Positions 1 through 8,356 of a stretch of DNA of 64,000 bases are shown in pieces. The number at the start of each line of letters is the position of its first letter. Positions within the stretch are counted from its first letter, which is position 1. A model generated the notes under the pieces. It did not search any database. It had not been told where the DNA came from and saw nothing but the letters and a program-made list of their open reading frames with translations. A program made the translations under genes and the position numbers. This stretch comes from Gemmatimonadetes bacterium 2013_60CM_65_52 (lineage in GTDB: Bacteria; Gemmatimonadota; Gemmatimonadetes; Gemmatimonadales; Gemmatimonadaceae): the NCBI GenBank assembly GCA_002215645.1, contig NGFI01000007.1:1-64000 (forward strand). The letters run 5' to 3'.

Positions 1-1
1 C

Positions 2-193
2 CGTCTGCGTATCGACGACTTGCCGCACGATCTCAACGAGGCGTGCGACGAACTGGAAAAGAGCGACGTCATCACGGCTGCCCTCGGCCAGCATATCACG
101 CAGCATTTCCTGGCGGCCAAGCGACAGGAATGGCGTGATTACATCACGCAGGTGTCGCAGTGGGAGCTGGACAACTACCTCGCCAAGTACTGA
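2..193 (+). CDS. glnA: Glutamine synthetase type I, C-terminal end (partial)
   Basis: Only the last 63 codons are present; the gene begins before the window. The fragment reads through DLPHDLNEACDELEKSD, then LGQHITQHFLAAKRQEW, and ends WELDNYLAKY. This matches the C-terminal helices of type I glutamine synthetase (a 'LP..L.EA...LE' segment followed by 'H....F...K..EW..Y...V..WE...Y'). The enzyme makes glutamine from glutamate, ammonia and ATP in the cytoplasm. The ATP-binding core and any adenylylation tyrosine lie outside the window. The stop codon lies inside the end of the convergent phosphodiester glycosidase gene (19-base tail-to-tail overlap). A second, unrelated type III glutamine synthetase lies about 13 kb downstream. 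Confidence 0.8.
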   Translation, partial: RLRIDDLPHDLNEACDELEKSDVITAALGQHITQHFLAAKRQEWRDYITQVSQWELDNYLAKY

Positions 194-1167
194 GGGAGTC
201 GCCGTCGCCACGGCCGGTCGTCACCGAGGGAGACTCTATCCAGGCGAGGAAAGGCGAGGAGGGCCAGGGGCACCGCGCGCAACCCTTCCCAATCGTGAAG
301 GCTGCCATCGACGTCGCGCACCCGTAGGCGGGCGCTGATTCCTCCGTCGAGCAGCATCGCGTCGCGACAGCCAAGTGCGCCGAGCACACCGGCCATCTCC
401 GGTACGGTGAGGCCGAAGGGGATGAAGCCAAGCCCCGGGCCCGCGGCATCGAATCGCGTCAGGGCCACGAGGAGGTGACCGTCTCTCGTGAGACAGATGG
501 CAGCTCGTGCATCGCGATGCGCTACGTCCACGCCGTGTCCCGACGACCGTAGCGGTTCGAGCACGGCACCGTCGTCGAGCAGGGCGGGGTAGGACTGAAA
601 CGCCCAGCGAGGAGGTGCCCTGCTCGCCACGCTGGGGACCGAATCACCGCGAACCCAATGCAGCGCGCCACTCGAGTCCTGTAGCAGAGCGGGCGCAAGT
701 GGGCCGTGTTGCGCCGGGAGCCAACTCTTCCCGTTCAACACGACCCATCCCCACGGGATCGTCGCCTCGAACTGGCCGGCGTTGACTGCGAACACGGCGT
801 CGTGTGATGCGTGTGCCAGCGTCCACGCGGCTTCGCGCCGCGGATTGAACGCGGTGTCCAGCGCAAACCGCAGCTGCGAGGGGTCCAATCGCGCGACGAC
901 CAGGCGCGTTCGCCATGCTTCGGCAGTGCCGCGCAGAGATACCTCGGCCCATTTCACTCCGGGCGCACCACCGCGCCATCGCAGCCAGCTCTGAAATGGC
1001 TCGGCGCTCCACCTGACAGGAGCCGCGCGCGAATTCCAGAACTCACGCCACGAGCCATCCGGCCGCCGAACCGAGAGCGCTGACGCAGGAAGCGCTGGAT
1101 CCTGGCCCTGCAGCGAATGCCCCGCAATCACCAGCGCGACGGTGATCGCCGCGCTGCGACGGATCAC
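175..1167 (-). CDS. Exported phosphodiester glycosidase family (NAGPA-domain) protein
   Basis: 330 residues. An N-terminal signal peptide (MIRRSAAITVALVIAGHSLQGQ) indicates export. The body has the NAGPA/DUF2233 pattern: AVFAVNAGQFE near residues 125-135, a central block with WGWVVLNGKSW, and the C-terminal family hallmark AMLLDGGISARL near residue 280, where the 'DGG' aspartate is conserved. Family members cleave N-acetylglucosamine-phosphodiester bonds or act in exopolysaccharide metabolism; the substrate here is unknown. Its start overlaps the stop of the upstream gene (1164-2072) by four bases, so the two are probably co-translated. Its 3' end overlaps glnA tail-to-tail. Confidence 0.75.
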   Translation of the reverse strand: MIRRSAAITVALVIAGHSLQGQDPALPASALSVRRPDGSWREFWNSRAAPVRWSAEPFQSWLRWRGGAPGVKWAEVSLRGTAEAWRTRLVVARLDPSQLRFALDTAFNPRREAAWTLAHASHDAVFAVNAGQFEATIPWGWVVLNGKSWLPAQHGPLAPALLQDSSGALHWVRGDSVPSVASRAPPRWAFQSYPALLDDGAVLEPLRSSGHGVDVAHRDARAAICLTRDGHLLVALTRFDAAGPGLGFIPFGLTVPEMAGVLGALGCRDAMLLDGGISARLRVRDVDGSLHDWEGLRAVPLALLAFPRLDRVSLGDDRPWRRRLPQYLAR

Positions 1168-2072
1168 AGCGCGCGCTTGAGCTTCTCGAGCTCGCTCTGA
1201 CGTTTGCGCACGGCGGCCATCTCGTCATCGCCGTATTTCACGACCGCGCCCTGACCGGCCATACGATTCATGATGGAGAGGGCGCGCTCCTTCAATTGGA
1301 GGTAGCGGATCTGCTCGAGGCCACTTGCCCGTGCACCGACGTTCACCGCGGCTGCTTCCAGCGTACGAATGCTGTCATCGGCAATGCTCACGGCCTTGTT
1401 GAGCATCTCCTCCTGGAGAAGCGCGGCCGGCATCGCGGGCACCTTGCCGCACTTCGCGTCGGTGGCGACGGTGTCTTTCTTCATGTCTGCAAACACGTCG
1501 GTTCCGAGCACTTCCTTCATCATGTCTGACTGCACCTTCTGCATTGCGACGGGGTCGTTCTTCTGCTGGGCGTCGGCGATGGCTTTGCCGTACTTCATCG
1601 CAATGAGCTGCATCTTGCCCATGAATGCGGGATCTGCCTGCCTCCCCTTGATCGCCGCATCGATCTTTTCTCGGCGCGCCTCCTCGAGACTGTTGAACGA
1701 CGCGTGGCGGCAATCGAGGATCTTGCTGTTGGCGGTGTTGTATGCCTCGTGCACGGGCTGGTTCTTCTCGGTGAGCGCCGACAACTCCTTGTTTCGCGCC
1801 TCACGTGACGTCTGCACCTTGTCGCGGTCGGCCAGCACCCGATCGGCTGCCGCCGCACCGGTCACCACCTTTCCGAGCAGTTCGTCGGTGAGCTGCTCCC
1901 CAGGCGCCACCGGCGCCATCTTCTCGTTGGCCTGATCGGCGCCTTTCTGGGCGACCTTATCCTTCGCTTTGTTGATCAGGCCACCGAACTGTGCGAGTGC
2001 CGGTGCGGGGGCGAGTGTGGCGGCGATGCTGAGCGCCGCAACAAACGCGCTGAGACGAATGTGCGTTGACAT
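1164..2072 (-). CDS. Exported coiled-coil protein of unknown function
   Basis: 302 residues from the ATG that begins MSTHIRLSAFVAALS. I chose this start because it gives a clean signal peptide ending ALAQ; a longer frame upstream would add an implausible leader. The mature part starts with a short glycine-containing segment (FGGLINKAKDKV) and continues as long charged helices rich in K, E, Q and A, ending in a strongly helical RKRQSELEKLKRAL. I recognise no catalytic motif or named family. It precedes the phosphodiester glycosidase gene with an ATGA overlap, so it probably acts in the same exported process. Function unknown. Confidence 0.65.
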   Translation of the reverse strand: MSTHIRLSAFVAALSIAATLAPAPALAQFGGLINKAKDKVAQKGADQANEKMAPVAPGEQLTDELLGKVVTGAAAADRVLADRDKVQTSREARNKELSALTEKNQPVHEAYNTANSKILDCRHASFNSLEEARREKIDAAIKGRQADPAFMGKMQLIAMKYGKAIADAQQKNDPVAMQKVQSDMMKEVLGTDVFADMKKDTVATDAKCGKVPAMPAALLQEEMLNKAVSIADDSIRTLEAAAVNVGARASGLEQIRYLQLKERALSIMNRMAGQGAVVKYGDDEMAAVRKRQSELEKLKRAL

Positions 2073-2321
2073 TTGAGGCCGTGGGGAGGCGGTGTGGGTG
2101 TTTGGGCCGGCGTTGGCACTGGCAGGTGGGCATATTGCCAGCGCCAGTGGAAGGAGGCCTGGGCGACGCTCCAAACTTGCGGGAAGCCGGCCCGGACGCC
2201 AGACGACTCTTTGTCCGCCAGCGGATCAGCTTGCCAAGCAGTCCCGAACCGCTCCTTCGTGGAAGCGAAAGTATGCGGAATGCCAGCGGAAGGGCCTGAG
2301 CGAGCGTAAATCCAATCGACG

Positions 2322-2343
2322 CGCGCGCGAGGCTTCGCGCGCG
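2322..2343 (+). other. GC-rich hairpin just upstream of the first efflux operon
   Basis: Two 9-base arms (CGCGCGCGA and TCGCGCGCG) separated by GGCT form a strong hairpin, followed by a pyrimidine-rich stretch (TTCCTCTTTACTTAC). It lies about 20 bases before the GTG start of the TolC-type gene. Nothing upstream on this strand needs a terminator, so it may be a leader hairpin or attenuator, or a regulator site. Structure is seen; role is inference. The rest of the 291-base gap from 2073 shows nothing I recognise. Confidence 0.4.
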
Positions 2344-2363
2344 TTCCTCTTTACTTACGGCAC

Positions 2364-3857
2364 GTGCCTAGATCGTTCGTTCGACCAACAGGTACAAGGC
2401 AACTCAGAGGTTACGGACGCCTTGTCCTGGCAGCCGTATCCCTTGCTGCGATCGGCTGCTCGCGGTCGCTCCCCTCCATCAATGGCGCGCCCGCGGCGCC
2501 GCCCACGCGCAACGACGTGTGGCATCCTCCAGCCGGGACGGTGGCGCGCGAGCCTCTCCAGGCAGCGCCACGAACCTTGCCGGCCGATATTGCGGTTCGT
2601 GCGGATGTCTTGGCACTGAGCGACGTGGTGGACGTCGCACTTCGGAACAACCCGCAAACGCAGGTCAGTTGGGCACAAGCCCGGGCGGGAGCGGCGACAT
2701 ATGGTGCGGCGGCAGCGGCCTACGTGCCAACGGTGGATGCGACGGTGAACCTCGTGCGGTCGCAAACAACCTCGCAGCTCGGGTCCAGCCTGCGGTCCAC
2801 GGCGACGCCGACCGCGACCCTCTCATACCTCCTGCTCGACTTCGGCGGCCGCACCGGCACCATTGCCGCCGCGCGCGCGGCCGCGGTGGCGCTCGATCTC
2901 ACGCACAATGCCACGCTACAGAACGTCGCGCTCCAGGCGGAGGGTGCGTACTTCACGTATCAGGGCCAGCGGCAACTCGTTGCGGCCGCGCGCATGACCG
3001 TGGCGGAGGCGGACACGAATCTCGCATCGGCGCGGCAGCGCAATCGCGCGGGCGTCGCAACAATCGCTGACGTGCTGCAGGCCGAGACGCTGCTCGCGCA
3101 AGCGCAGCTCGACCTCGAGGGTGCGGAGGGAAATCTGCAGACCGCTCGGGGGAGCCTGGCCGTTGCCATGGGATTGCCGCCCAACGCGAGCTTTCAATTG
3201 GCGCCGGCCACCGATTCGCTGGCCGTCTCGATGATCGTTACGCAGGTGGACTCGCTGATCGACCGCGCGCTGGCGCTTCGTCCGGATCTCGCGGCCCTTC
3301 GCGAGTCGATTCAGCAGGCGCAAGCAGAGGTTCGCGTCGCACGCTCGGCACAGCTTCCATCGCTCACACTTGGCGCGAACGTCGGGAAGACCTTCTCGAA
3401 CGTTACGGCATTCCAGGGCATCAACTACACCATGACACTCGGCGTCCAGATTCCGATTCTCAATCTCGCACGCCAATACAATACGACGGCGGCGGAGGCG
3501 CAGGTGGCGGTCGCGAGCGCGCGCGCCGATCTGTTGCGGACGCAGGTGGCGCAGCAGGTCTATACCTCATACTACGCGCTGCAAACGGCGACGCAGCGCA
3601 CACGTACCGCGAATGCACTCCTCGCCAGCGCGACCCGCTCCGAGGATGCCGCGCGAGCACGCTATCGTGCCGGCGTCGGGACCATCGTGGATCTGATTAC
3701 AGCGCAGACGGCGCTGGCGAACGCGCGCGCGCAGCAGGCACAAGCCCGTTGGACGTGGGGGTTCGCACTCGCACAACTCTCACATGACGTCGGCGTTCTC
3801 GGTCCGAGGGGTGATTCCTTGCCGTCAGGCCTGGATTCATCGGGACTCCGTCGATGA
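2364..3857 (+). CDS. TolC-family outer-membrane efflux lipoprotein
   Basis: 497 residues, starting at GTG. A lipoprotein signal ends at a lipobox AAIGC with Cys32 as the acylated residue. The mature protein has the internal duplication typical of outer-membrane efflux proteins. Each half has 'L.DVVDVALRNNPQ'-like and 'RAGVATIADVLQAETLLAQA'-like helices (around residues 90-110, 225-245 and 425-450), with strands of the barrel between. It forms the outer-membrane exit duct for the adaptor and two RND permeases downstream. Its stop overlaps the adaptor start (ATGA), the first of three tightly coupled junctions. The start has no clear Shine-Dalgarno sequence, but no better in-frame start keeps the signal peptide. 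Confidence 0.85.
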   Translation: MPRSFVRPTGTRQLRGYGRLVLAAVSLAAIGCSRSLPSINGAPAAPPTRNDVWHPPAGTVAREPLQAAPRTLPADIAVRADVLALSDVVDVALRNNPQTQVSWAQARAGAATYGAAAAAYVPTVDATVNLVRSQTTSQLGSSLRSTATPTATLSYLLLDFGGRTGTIAAARAAAVALDLTHNATLQNVALQAEGAYFTYQGQRQLVAAARMTVAEADTNLASARQRNRAGVATIADVLQAETLLAQAQLDLEGAEGNLQTARGSLAVAMGLPPNASFQLAPATDSLAVSMIVTQVDSLIDRALALRPDLAALRESIQQAQAEVRVARSAQLPSLTLGANVGKTFSNVTAFQGINYTMTLGVQIPILNLARQYNTTAAEAQVAVASARADLLRTQVAQQVYTSYYALQTATQRTRTANALLASATRSEDAARARYRAGVGTIVDLITAQTALANARAQQAQARWTWGFALAQLSHDVGVLGPRGDSLPSGLDSSGLRR

Positions 3858-5245
3858 CTCCGCCAAACGCGAACGGGACGTCAATGCTCTCACTCAGAAC
3901 ACTCGGCTTCGCAGGAACCGCGCTGCTCGTCGTTGGCGGCGCGTGCTCCAAGCAGAACGCCGCGCGCAGCCGGCCTCCTGTGCCGGTGCCCGTCACGCGC
4001 GCGCACAAGGCGGACCTGCCGTACACCATCGACGCAAACGGTGTCGTGGTGCCCTATCAGTCGGCGGTCGTCGCATCGCAGGTGGAGGGCATCATCCAGC
4101 GCGTGGCCTTCACGGAGGGAAGCGACGTGACGCAGGGGCAGGTGCTCTTCCAGATCGATCAGCGGCCGTACCGGGCCGCGTATGAGCAGGCGCTCGCAAA
4201 TCTCGCACGCGATCGTGCCAACGCGGAAAACGCGCGACGTGAATCGGAGCGATACGCGTCGCTCGCGCAGCAGGACTACGTGACGAAGGAGCAAGCGGAC
4301 CAGCAGCGCGCCAACGCCGCCGCAACCGCGGCGGCGATGGCGGCAACTCAGGCTGCTGTCTCGAATGCGAAGTTCAATCTGGACAATACCGTCATCCGGG
4401 CGCCCATCAGCGGTCGAACGGGCTCGGTGCTGGTCAAGGCCGGCAATCTGGTGCACGCGTCCGGAACCACTCCGCTGGTCGTGATCAATCAGGTCAGGCC
4501 CATTCTGGTTCGCTTCGCAATTCCCTCGACGCAGCTTCCGCTCTTGCAGCGTTACGGGGTTACCGGCACGCTTGGGGTTACGGCGATTCCCAACGGCGGA
4601 ACCGCTCAGGTGACCGACAGCACGCCGCCGCTCGGTCTTTCGATCGCACCTGGAGATCAGGGCCCTTCGGCGCAGCGCGGGCCACCGGGAGCAAGCCGTC
4701 CCGGACGCAGCGGCGCGTCTCCGAGCGGCGCAACGTCGTCGCAGCTCGTTGCGGTCGTAGAGCCCGAGCATGGCACCCTTGCCTTCATCGACAACGCAGT
4801 GGACACCACGACGGGTACCGTGCTGCTCAAGGCATCGTTCCCCAATCCGAACAAGCGTTTGTGGGTGGGCGAGTTCGTGGCCACGCAACTCCGGTTGTTC
4901 GTGGAGCAGAATGCACTCGTCGTTCCCTCGAGTGCGGTGGTGCCCGGCCAGCAAGGACCGTACGTGTACGTGCTCACCGACAGCAGCACGGCGCAACAGC
5001 GGCCGGTTACAGTCGAGCGCACGGTGGGCGCGCAAAGCATCATCGCGGCCGGGCTGCGCGACGGCGAACAGGTGGTCACCGAGGGGCAATCACGCTTGAC
5101 GCCAAACGCGAAAGTGACGATTGCCTCGCCTCAAGGCGCCCCAACCGGTCGCGGTGGTGCCGGTCGAACCGGAGGTCGCAGCGGACGTAACGGTGGTCGC
5201 GCCGCAGGCGCCGGCGCATCGACAGGAGCTGGCGGAACGCCGTGA
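3854..5245 (+). CDS. RND efflux periplasmic adaptor (membrane fusion) lipoprotein
   Basis: 463 residues with a lipoprotein signal; the lipobox Cys is residue 31 (VGGAC). The order is as expected for the HlyD/AcrA adaptor family: a biotinyl-lipoyl-like half (ASQVEGIIQRVAFTEGSDV), a coiled-coil hairpin rich in A, R and Q (about 115-175), the second lipoyl half (NTVIRAPISGRTGSVLVKAG), the beta-barrel, and a membrane-proximal domain (GLRDGEQVVTEGQSRL). It links the inner-membrane pump to the TolC channel. Two oddities: a Pro/Gly/Ser/Arg-rich insertion of about 45 residues in the barrel region (about 255-300), and a Gly/Arg-rich disordered C-terminal tail of about 35 residues. It overlaps tolC by four bases and the next permease by GTGA. 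Confidence 0.9.
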   Translation: MTPPNANGTSMLSLRTLGFAGTALLVVGGACSKQNAARSRPPVPVPVTRAHKADLPYTIDANGVVVPYQSAVVASQVEGIIQRVAFTEGSDVTQGQVLFQIDQRPYRAAYEQALANLARDRANAENARRESERYASLAQQDYVTKEQADQQRANAAATAAAMAATQAAVSNAKFNLDNTVIRAPISGRTGSVLVKAGNLVHASGTTPLVVINQVRPILVRFAIPSTQLPLLQRYGVTGTLGVTAIPNGGTAQVTDSTPPLGLSIAPGDQGPSAQRGPPGASRPGRSGASPSGATSSQLVAVVEPEHGTLAFIDNAVDTTTGTVLLKASFPNPNKRLWVGEFVATQLRLFVEQNALVVPSSAVVPGQQGPYVYVLTDSSTAQQRPVTVERTVGAQSIIAAGLRDGEQVVTEGQSRLTPNAKVTIASPQGAPTGRGGAGRTGGRSGRNGGRAAGAGASTGAGGTP

Positions 5246-8200
5246 ACTTCACGGCGCTGTTCATCCGTCGTCCAGTCATGACCTCACTCGTCATGGCGGC
5301 GATTCTGGTGTTCGGTGTGGCGTCGTACCGGATGCTCACCGTCAGCGATCTGCCGGCTGTGGATTATCCGACGATCAACGTCAACGCGAATCTGCCCGGA
5401 GCCAGTCCTGAGACGATGGCTGCGACGGTTGCCACGCCGCTCGAGAAGGCGTTCACGGCAATCGCAGGCATCGACAACATCACGTCGAGCAGCTCGTTGG
5501 GAAACACGAGCATTACCCTGCAGTTCTCTCCGGACCGCGACATCGACGCTGCCGCGCAGGACGTCAACGCCGCAATCTCGGGCGCGTTGGCGTTCCTGCC
5601 CTCGAACATCATTCCGCCATCCTATAGAAAGCAGAATCCGGCTGCCTCGCCAATTCTCTTCTTCGCGCTGACCTCGAACGCGATGTCGCTCACGGCCCTC
5701 GACGAAGTGGCCGAGACGACCATCTCGCAGCGCTTGTCGCAGGTGGAAGGGGTGTCGCAGGTGAACGTGTTCGGCTCGGCGAAATACGCCGTCCGCATCC
5801 GGCTCGATCCGGCGCAGCTCACGACGCGCGGCTTGAGCGTCAACGACGTGGCAGCGGCGGTTCGCAGCAATAACGTGCTGCTGCCCACGGGTGTGCTGTA
5901 CGGAAAGGACCGCACAGTCACCATTCTCGCGACCGGACAATTGTCCAATGCCGATGAGTTTCGGCGCATGGTCGTTGCCAACCGCAACGGTGCTCCGATC
6001 CATCTGGGCGATCTCGGCGGCGTATTCGACGACGTGCAGAACGACAAGAACGCGAGCTGGTACAATGGTGATCGCGCCATCGTGCTCGCCGTCATGCGGC
6101 AGCCGGGGACGAATACGGTCGCGGTTGCCGATCGAGTGAAAGCGGCGCTCGACGAGATCCGGCCGGCGCTGCCGCCTTCCGTGAAGGTCACCACGCGGTA
6201 CGATCGTTCCATCGGCATCAAGGACAGCGTGCGCGACGTGAAGCTCTCGCTGCTGGCCGCGCTGGTGTTCGTGGTGCTCGTGATCTTCGTGTTCCTGCGG
6301 AACGTCACAGCCACCGTGATTCCGAGTCTCACGCTGCCCATGGCCATCGTGGGCACGTTCTCGGTGATGTACGTGCTGAACTTCAGCATCGACAATCTGT
6401 CGCTGATGGCGCTCACGCTGGCGGTCGGATTCGTCGTGGACGACGCCATCGTGATGCTGGAGAACGTCGTCCGGCACATCGAGCAAGGGCAGCCCCCTCT
6501 CGAGGCCGCGCTCGACGGCGCCGAGGAGGTCTCGTTCACGATTCTGTCGATGACGCTGTCACTCGCGGCGGTGTTCATTCCGCTGGTGTTCATGGGAGGC
6601 GTCATCGGGCGCTTGTTCCGCGAGTTCGCGATCACGATCGGCGCCGCCATCATGGTGTCCGGATTCGTCTCGCTCACCCTGACGCCGATGCTCTGCGCGC
6701 GATTCCTGACCTCGCACGAGGGAGAAACGCACGGGCCGCTCTACAACGCGTTCGAGCGTGGATTTGCCGCAATGCTTCGCGGCTACGAACGGACGCTCGG
6801 ATGGGCGATGAAGCATCGTCCCCTGACACTGGTCTTTTCCGTCATCATCCTCGTGCTGAACGGCGTCATATTCAGCGTCATTCCGAAGGGGCTCTTTCCG
6901 AGCGACGACACCGGCTTGCTGAATGCCACGACGGAGGCCGCACAGGGGACGTCGTTTCCGGAGATGAAGCGGCTTCAGGAGAAGGTGAACGCGTTGGTCG
7001 CGCGCGACAGCAACGTCACGGGCTACATGTCGACGCTCGATCGCGGCAACAGCGGCCAAGTCAACATCGTGCTCAAGCCGGCGGGACAGCGTCCGTCGGC
7101 CGATCAGATGGTGCAGATCCTGACGCGGCGCCTGAGCGGCATTCCCGGTCTGCAGGTATTCATCCAGAATCCGCCGAGCATTCGCATCGGCGGGCGTGGG
7201 TCGAAGACACAGTATCAGTACACGTTGCAGGGGCATGACGTGGCCACGCTGTACGCGAGCGCTCAACAGCTTGCCGCCGCCATGCGGCAACTCCCGATGC
7301 TCGCGGACGTCACCAGCGATCTGCAGAACCGGAATCCGGTCGTAAACGTCAAGATCAACCGCCAGCGTGCCGCAATGCTTGGGGTCACGCCGCTCGCGAT
7401 CATGCGCGCGATGGCCAATGCGTACAGCGAGCAACAGGCGTCCACCGTCTACACGCCAACGAACGAATACTGGGTGGTCCTCCAGCTCCGGCCCGAGGAC
7501 CAGCAGGACATCAACGCGTTGTCGCGCCTCTACATCACGAGTGGATCCGGCAAGCTCGTGCCGCTGTCGGACATCGCGACCTTTATGCCGGGCGTGGGCC
7601 CGCAGAGCATCGCGCACTCCGGGCAGCTCGCGTCCGTCACCATCTCGTTCAACCTGCCGCCCAACGGCAACCTCGGTGCGGCAACGAGTGAGGTCGAGAA
7701 TCTTGCGCAACGCATCCTGCCAACGAGCATCACGGCGAACTTTTCGGGCACGGCGCAGGCATTCCAGCAGTCGCAGCAAGGGCTGGGCGTTCTCCTGCTG
7801 ATCACCGTGTTCATCATCTACATCATCCTCGGCATCCTCTACGAGAGTTTCATCCACCCGATCACGATTCTCACGGGGCTTCCGTTCGCTGCATTTGGCG
7901 CGCTGCTCGCGTTATTCGTGACCGGACAGCAGCTCGACGTGTATGGGTACGTCGGAGTGGTCATGCTCATCGGTATCGTGAAGAAGAACGCGATCATGAT
8001 GATCGACTTTGCCATCGAGCGAGAACGGGCGGAGCACATCTCGCCCGCCGCAGCGATCGCGGAGGCGGCGAGCGTCCGGTTCCGGCCCATCATGATGACC
8101 ACGGTGGCCGCGATCGTCGGAACGCTGCCGATCGCAATCGGTTTTGGTGCAAGCGCGGCGTCGAGACGGCCGATGGGGATTGCGGTCGTGGGCGGGCTCG

Positions 8201-8343
8201 CCTTCTCACAGGTGGTGACGCTCTTCGTCACTCCCGTGTTCTACACCTACCTCGACGACACGCAGGCGTGGCTGGGCCGGCTGTCGTCGAGGCTGCCCTG
8301 GTCGTCCGAGCGGACCTCGACAGAGCTCGCCCCGCGCCGCTGA
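5242..8343 (+). CDS. RND efflux permease, first of a tandem pair
   Basis: 1033 residues, starting at a GTG that overlaps the adaptor stop. It has the standard HAE-type RND architecture: TM1 after FIRRPVMTSLVMAAIL, a large periplasmic loop with porter motifs, TM2-TM6, a second loop, and TM8-TM12. The proton-relay aspartates sit in TM4 as Asp400-Asp401 (GFVVDDAIVMLENVVRH). The C-terminal half carries GVVMLIGIVKKNAIMMIDFA and FRPIMMTTVAAIVGTLPIA. It exports drugs, lipids or other amphiphiles using the proton gradient; the substrate cannot be read from sequence. The adjacent permease has identical length and motif positions, suggesting an MdtBC-like heteromeric pump. Confidence 0.92.
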   Translation: MNFTALFIRRPVMTSLVMAAILVFGVASYRMLTVSDLPAVDYPTINVNANLPGASPETMAATVATPLEKAFTAIAGIDNITSSSSLGNTSITLQFSPDRDIDAAAQDVNAAISGALAFLPSNIIPPSYRKQNPAASPILFFALTSNAMSLTALDEVAETTISQRLSQVEGVSQVNVFGSAKYAVRIRLDPAQLTTRGLSVNDVAAAVRSNNVLLPTGVLYGKDRTVTILATGQLSNADEFRRMVVANRNGAPIHLGDLGGVFDDVQNDKNASWYNGDRAIVLAVMRQPGTNTVAVADRVKAALDEIRPALPPSVKVTTRYDRSIGIKDSVRDVKLSLLAALVFVVLVIFVFLRNVTATVIPSLTLPMAIVGTFSVMYVLNFSIDNLSLMALTLAVGFVVDDAIVMLENVVRHIEQGQPPLEAALDGAEEVSFTILSMTLSLAAVFIPLVFMGGVIGRLFREFAITIGAAIMVSGFVSLTLTPMLCARFLTSHEGETHGPLYNAFERGFAAMLRGYERTLGWAMKHRPLTLVFSVIILVLNGVIFSVIPKGLFPSDDTGLLNATTEAAQGTSFPEMKRLQEKVNALVARDSNVTGYMSTLDRGNSGQVNIVLKPAGQRPSADQMVQILTRRLSGIPGLQVFIQNPPSIRIGGRGSKTQYQYTLQGHDVATLYASAQQLAAAMRQLPMLADVTSDLQNRNPVVNVKINRQRAAMLGVTPLAIMRAMANAYSEQQASTVYTPTNEYWVVLQLRPEDQQDINALSRLYITSGSGKLVPLSDIATFMPGVGPQSIAHSGQLASVTISFNLPPNGNLGAATSEVENLAQRILPTSITANFSGTAQAFQQSQQGLGVLLLITVFIIYIILGILYESFIHPITILTGLPFAAFGALLALFVTGQQLDVYGYVGVVMLIGIVKKNAIMMIDFAIERERAEHISPAAAIAEAASVRFRPIMMTTVAAIVGTLPIAIGFGASAASRRPMGIAVVGGLAFSQVVTLFVTPVFYTYLDDTQAWLGRLSSRLPWSSERTSTELAPRR

Positions 8344-8356
8344 CGGAGATGCAGGC

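Noticed and set aside
6559-7857. Open frame on the minus strand within the first tandem RND permease
   Set aside because: Arg/His/Asp-rich shadow of the permease gene, with no recognisable domain.
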